Source: Desulfocapsa sp. (GTDB lineage Bacteria > Desulfobacterota > Desulfobulbia > Desulfobulbales > Desulfocapsaceae). Taken from it: a DNA stretch of 34,774 bases. This document shows positions 33,030 through 34,774 of the stretch, piece by piece. The notes beneath the pieces were generated by a model. It saw nothing but the letters and a program-made list of their open reading frames with translations, was not told where the DNA came from and ran no database searches. The stretch spans positions 1 through 34,774 of the forward strand of contig JANTGG010000016.1 in the NCBI GenBank assembly GCA_024763035.1, in the 5' to 3' direction. The position numbers and the translations under genes were made by a program. Numbering within the stretch: position 1 is the first letter of the stretch; each line of letters begins with the position of its first letter.

Positions 33030-33998
33030 CTACGCCCGGGATTCCGTTTTGGTCTTAGCTATTATATCTTTTATTCCGGCAATCGAGGCAGTAAGACTGC
33101 TCAGTTCCGGAAAACGAATGCTAAGTGTTACCTCGTCCTTTTCAAATGCGTCACTGTGCGATACCGAGAATCTGTCAGGGATGTTCATGTTCCTGACAGA
33201 TTGCTGAAAGTTTTTTTCCGCCTGGATACTCTCCGGCATTAAACTGTTTTGTAAAAAAGAAAAAAGAGATGCGAGCTTTTGAGGTTCGTTCATTTCCCGG
33301 TGGGTCAAGATTTCAGAGCAGGGATCTTCTGTGAGTAGTTTACTGATAGTACACTGCTTTCTTGCTGCGAGTTCTTTGCTCAGTGTTACCAGTCGTTTCT
33401 GTTTTCCCCCTCCCAGTTCAAATCTTCTGATGATATCGTGCAGTGTCCTCCGGTCTTCCAGGGAAAGCGTTAAAAGTTCAAAGGCAGTCTTGTCACCAAC
33501 TATTCCCCGGTGGATACTTTTCTGTATTGCCTGCTCGAGGTTCAGTAAGGGGAGAATCTTCCTGATTATATGTGCCTGGGGTTTTCTGCTCAGGAGCGGG
33601 AGGAAGTATTCAGCTGTTTTTTCAAGGCTGAAATGCTGAAGGCAGGTATTGAAAAAAAAAGCCTGCTCCATCAGAGACAGTGGTGCTGAGAGGAGTTGTT
33701 CTGAAAGTATAAGGGTTAGAATTTTTTTTGTTGAACAGTCGTCCTGGAGGACAAGGACAGAGACATCTGCGTCGGGGCGCGAGTGGGCGAGAAGGGCTCT
33801 GAATCGAAAACGTCCGCAAATCAGGTGGAATGTCCCGGAAGATTTTTTCTGCACTATCAACGGGTGCAGTAGTCCCAGTGATTGAATGGAGTCTGTTAAT
33901 TCATTTCCCGGTTCCGGATTCAGAAAGGGGTGAATGTTCCATTGGCTGGAAAGAGTAATCTGTGACAGTGGAATTTGCCGGGCTGTAGTGATCTGCAT
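33030..33998 (-). CDS. Lone ParB-like (ParB/Srx N-terminal domain) protein
   Basis: A 322-residue protein with a ParB/sulfiredoxin-type N-terminal domain: I-P-L-S-Q-I at 9-14, S-I-Q-S-L-G-L-L-H-P-L-I-V at about 37-49, and C-G-R-F-R-F-R-A at 61-68, where canonical ParB has G-E-R-R-x-R-A. A second conserved region (S-E-Q-L-L-S, 99-104) lacks the arginine of the usual E-N-x-Q-R. A helix-rich middle (about 105-240) may be a helix-turn-helix domain, and there is a divergent C-terminus. No parA or parS-like array is nearby. It is probably not the chromosomal partition ParB; function unknown. The start ATG has no Shine-Dalgarno sequence and sits 11 bp from a terminator hairpin. Confidence 0.65.
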   Translation of the reverse strand: MQITTARQIPLSQITLSSQWNIHPFLNPEPGNELTDSIQSLGLLHPLIVQKKSSGTFHLICGRFRFRALLAHSRPDADVSVLVLQDDCSTKKILTLILSEQLLSAPLSLMEQAFFFNTCLQHFSLEKTAEYFLPLLSRKPQAHIIRKILPLLNLEQAIQKSIHRGIVGDKTAFELLTLSLEDRRTLHDIIRRFELGGGKQKRLVTLSKELAARKQCTISKLLTEDPCSEILTHREMNEPQKLASLFSFLQNSLMPESIQAEKNFQQSVRNMNIPDRFSVSHSDAFEKDEVTLSIRFPELSSLTASIAGIKDIIAKTKTESRA

Positions 33999-34000
33999 AG

Positions 34001-34054
34001 CTAAAGAAAAATGCCCATACTGTGTTACATGAATAACACTGGCGTATGGGCATT
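34001..34054 (-). terminator. Bipartite terminator hairpin between the IHF/HU gene and parB-like gene
   Basis: A perfect 11-bp outer stem (AATGCCCATAC, 34010-34020, with 34044-34054) encloses a 6-bp inner stem (34022-34027 with 34034-34039). On the minus strand the outer stem ends in a U-rich run (TTTTTCTTT, complement of 34003-34011). It should end the IHF/HU transcript. Its end is only a few bases from the start codon of the parB-like gene, so it may also control that gene. Confidence 0.8.
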
Positions 34055-34102
34055 AAAGAGAGAAAAAGAGGACGTCAGATGGTGTTTCGGTATCTTTTCT
34101 GA

Positions 34103-34390
34103 CTATGCTTCGTTTATCTTATTACGCAGGATACCGGATGGTTTAAAAGTAACAACACGTCTGGCATCCAGGGTCAGTTCGTCACCTGTCTGTGGATTGC
34201 GACCTCTTCTGGATTTTTTATCTTTCACATTAAATTTACCGAACCCGCTTAGAAGAAGGTCTGTGCCTCCAATAAGGGAGGATTTGGAAATACGGAGAAA
34301 GGCTTCAACAGAGTCTGTAGCCTGGGCTTTTGTGAGAGAACCGTGTGTTTTGTATACCTGCTGCACGAGGTCAGCTTTTGTAAGGGTCAT
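34103..34390 (-). CDS. ihfA: HU/IHF-family DNA-binding protein (IHF alpha-like)
   Basis: A 95-residue nucleoid protein that bends DNA as a dimer. The HU/IHF fold is complete: T-K-A-D-L-V near the N-terminus, L-S-G-F-G-K-F at about 47-53, and the arm G-R-N-P-Q-T-G-D-E at 63-71 with the DNA-intercalating proline at 66. The arm sequence and length favour IHF alpha, though a generic HU cannot be excluded, so the symbol is tentative. GGAGG lies 8 nt before the ATG. It has its own promoter (34445-34472) and terminator (34001-34054), making a single-gene unit. IHF often assists sigma-54 promoters, such as the one at 8278. Confidence 0.85.
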   Translation of the reverse strand: MTLTKADLVQQVYKTHGSLTKAQATDSVEAFLRISKSSLIGGTDLLLSGFGKFNVKDKKSRRGRNPQTGDELTLDARRVVTFKPSGILRNKINEA

Positions 34391-34444
34391 ATTGAAACCT
34401 CCACTGGATAATATAAGTTCAAGGGGAATAAATAACTTTAATTA

Positions 34445-34472
34445 ATGATATGCCTCGAGAGAATAAAGTCAA
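34445..34472 (-). promoter_or_regulatory. Sigma-70-type promoter of the IHF/HU gene
   Basis: On the minus strand TTGACT (34472-34467) and TATCAT (34450-34445) are separated by 16 bp, each five of six consensus matches. The start would be near 34438, giving a leader of about 48 nt. The same TATCAT -10 hexamer occurs in the mla promoter. Confidence 0.62.
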
Positions 34473-34486
34473 CATTTGTTTTGTAT

Positions 34487-34774
34487 TTAGCCGATGGCAC
34501 CAGCCATGGAGAAAATTGGGAGATACATGGCAATAACGAGCCCACCAATCATACCTCCAAGCACCACCATCATCAACGGTTCAATCATAGCCGTTAAATT
34601 TTCTACCGCCTGATCAACTTCTCCATCATAAAAGTCGGCTATTTTAGCAAGCATTGTATCCAGGGCACCAACAGATTCACCGACATTTATCATTTGCACA
34701 ACCATGTTTGGAAAGACGCCGCTTTCCTCTAGGGGTTCGGCAATGGGGCGTCCTTCGGCAATACTGTCCGCAAC
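34487..34774 (-). CDS. pilC: Type IV pilus inner-membrane platform protein PilC, C-terminal end (partial)
   Basis: The last 96 residues of a GspF/PilC-family protein; the frame stays open to the right edge, so the N-terminal three quarters lie outside. The visible part has the second GspF domain end: G-V-F-P-N-M-V-V-Q-M-I-N-V-G-E-S-V-G-A-L, then Y-D-G-E-V-D-Q-A-V-E-N-L-T-A-M-I-E-P and a final hydrophobic helix (G-G-M-I-G-G-L-V-I-A-M-Y-L-P-I-F). PilC anchors the assembly ATPase in type IV pilus biogenesis. A type II secretion GspF is possible, but E-P-L-M-M-V-V-L-G-G and the ending suit PilC. It lies 96 bp upstream of the IHF/HU gene. Confidence 0.88.
   Translation of the reverse strand, partial: VADSIAEGRPIAEPLEESGVFPNMVVQMINVGESVGALDTMLAKIADFYDGEVDQAVENLTAMIEPLMMVVLGGMIGGLVIAMYLPIFSMAGAIG

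Noticed and set aside
32440-33030. Possible FMN riboswitch or more rib genes around ribD
   Set aside because: No RFN-like conserved sequence was seen before ribD, and only 27 bp separate it from the convergent gene.
1-34774. CRISPR, tRNA, rRNA, transposase, phage or defence genes
   Set aside because: I looked for repeats, tRNA-like cloverleaf sequence, integrase or transposase motifs and defence domains on both strands and saw none.

Overview
The window is ordinary, densely packed chromosome from a Gram-negative bacterium. Lipid A export, O-antigen ligase and phospholipid trafficking (Mla) genes show an outer membrane. A ferredoxin-fused EtfA, a sigma-54 type two-component system and the glyA-nrdR-ribD and plsX-fabH neighbourhoods suggest a Desulfobacterota-like anaerobe, perhaps near Desulfobulbales. 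That placement is inference from gene content, not a phylogeny. I see no rRNA, tRNA, CRISPR array, insertion sequence, prophage or defence island.

Layout. (1) 1-8109: an LPS block. The 3' end of a WaaE-like glycosyltransferase reads right and meets a leftward run: msbA, an O-antigen ligase (waaL-like), a hexapeptide O-acetyltransferase, a GT2, a GT4-like transferase, a GT9 heptosyltransferase and a GT2/GT7C. (2) 8110-11433: a 405-bp gene-free stretch, then a leftward histidine kinase and NtrC-type regulator pair. The gene-free stretch holds a rightward sigma-54 -24/-12 element, with an 18-bp perfect dyad about 110 bp upstream of it. (3) 11704-15164: an RlhA-like U32 protein convergent with RNase D. 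(4) 15279-17361: yejB and yejE permease genes without yejA or yejF. (5) 17456-21507: a clear sigma-70-type promoter, then mlaE-mlaF-mlaD-mlaA-mlaC and a lone cyclic-nucleotide-binding-domain protein. (6) 21692-29585: rpmF-plsX-fabH-(acyl-CoA dehydrogenase)-etfB-etfA-fabG-acpP-fabF. (7) 29618-33002: rpiB, a strong terminator, then glyA-nrdR-ribD. (8) 33030-34774, leftward: 3' end of pilC, an IHF/HU gene with its own promoter and terminator, and a lone divergent ParB-like protein.

How it fits together. Regions 1 and 5 are both cell-envelope lipid systems: LPS assembly and export, and retrograde phospholipid transport. Region 6 makes the acyl chains and the first phospholipid intermediate. Its most unusual trait is an acyl-CoA dehydrogenase with both ETF subunits sitting between fabH and fabG, where fabD is usually found. 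No fabD, fabZ or fabI/K/L/V is visible. The EtfB motif and the two [4Fe-4S] clusters on EtfA raise the possibility of a flavin-based, ferredoxin-linked redox step tied to fatty acid synthesis. The second lead is the apparently empty 8110-8514 interval, which looks like a complete sigma-54 promoter plus enhancer next to an NtrC-type regulator, yet points at no annotated gene.
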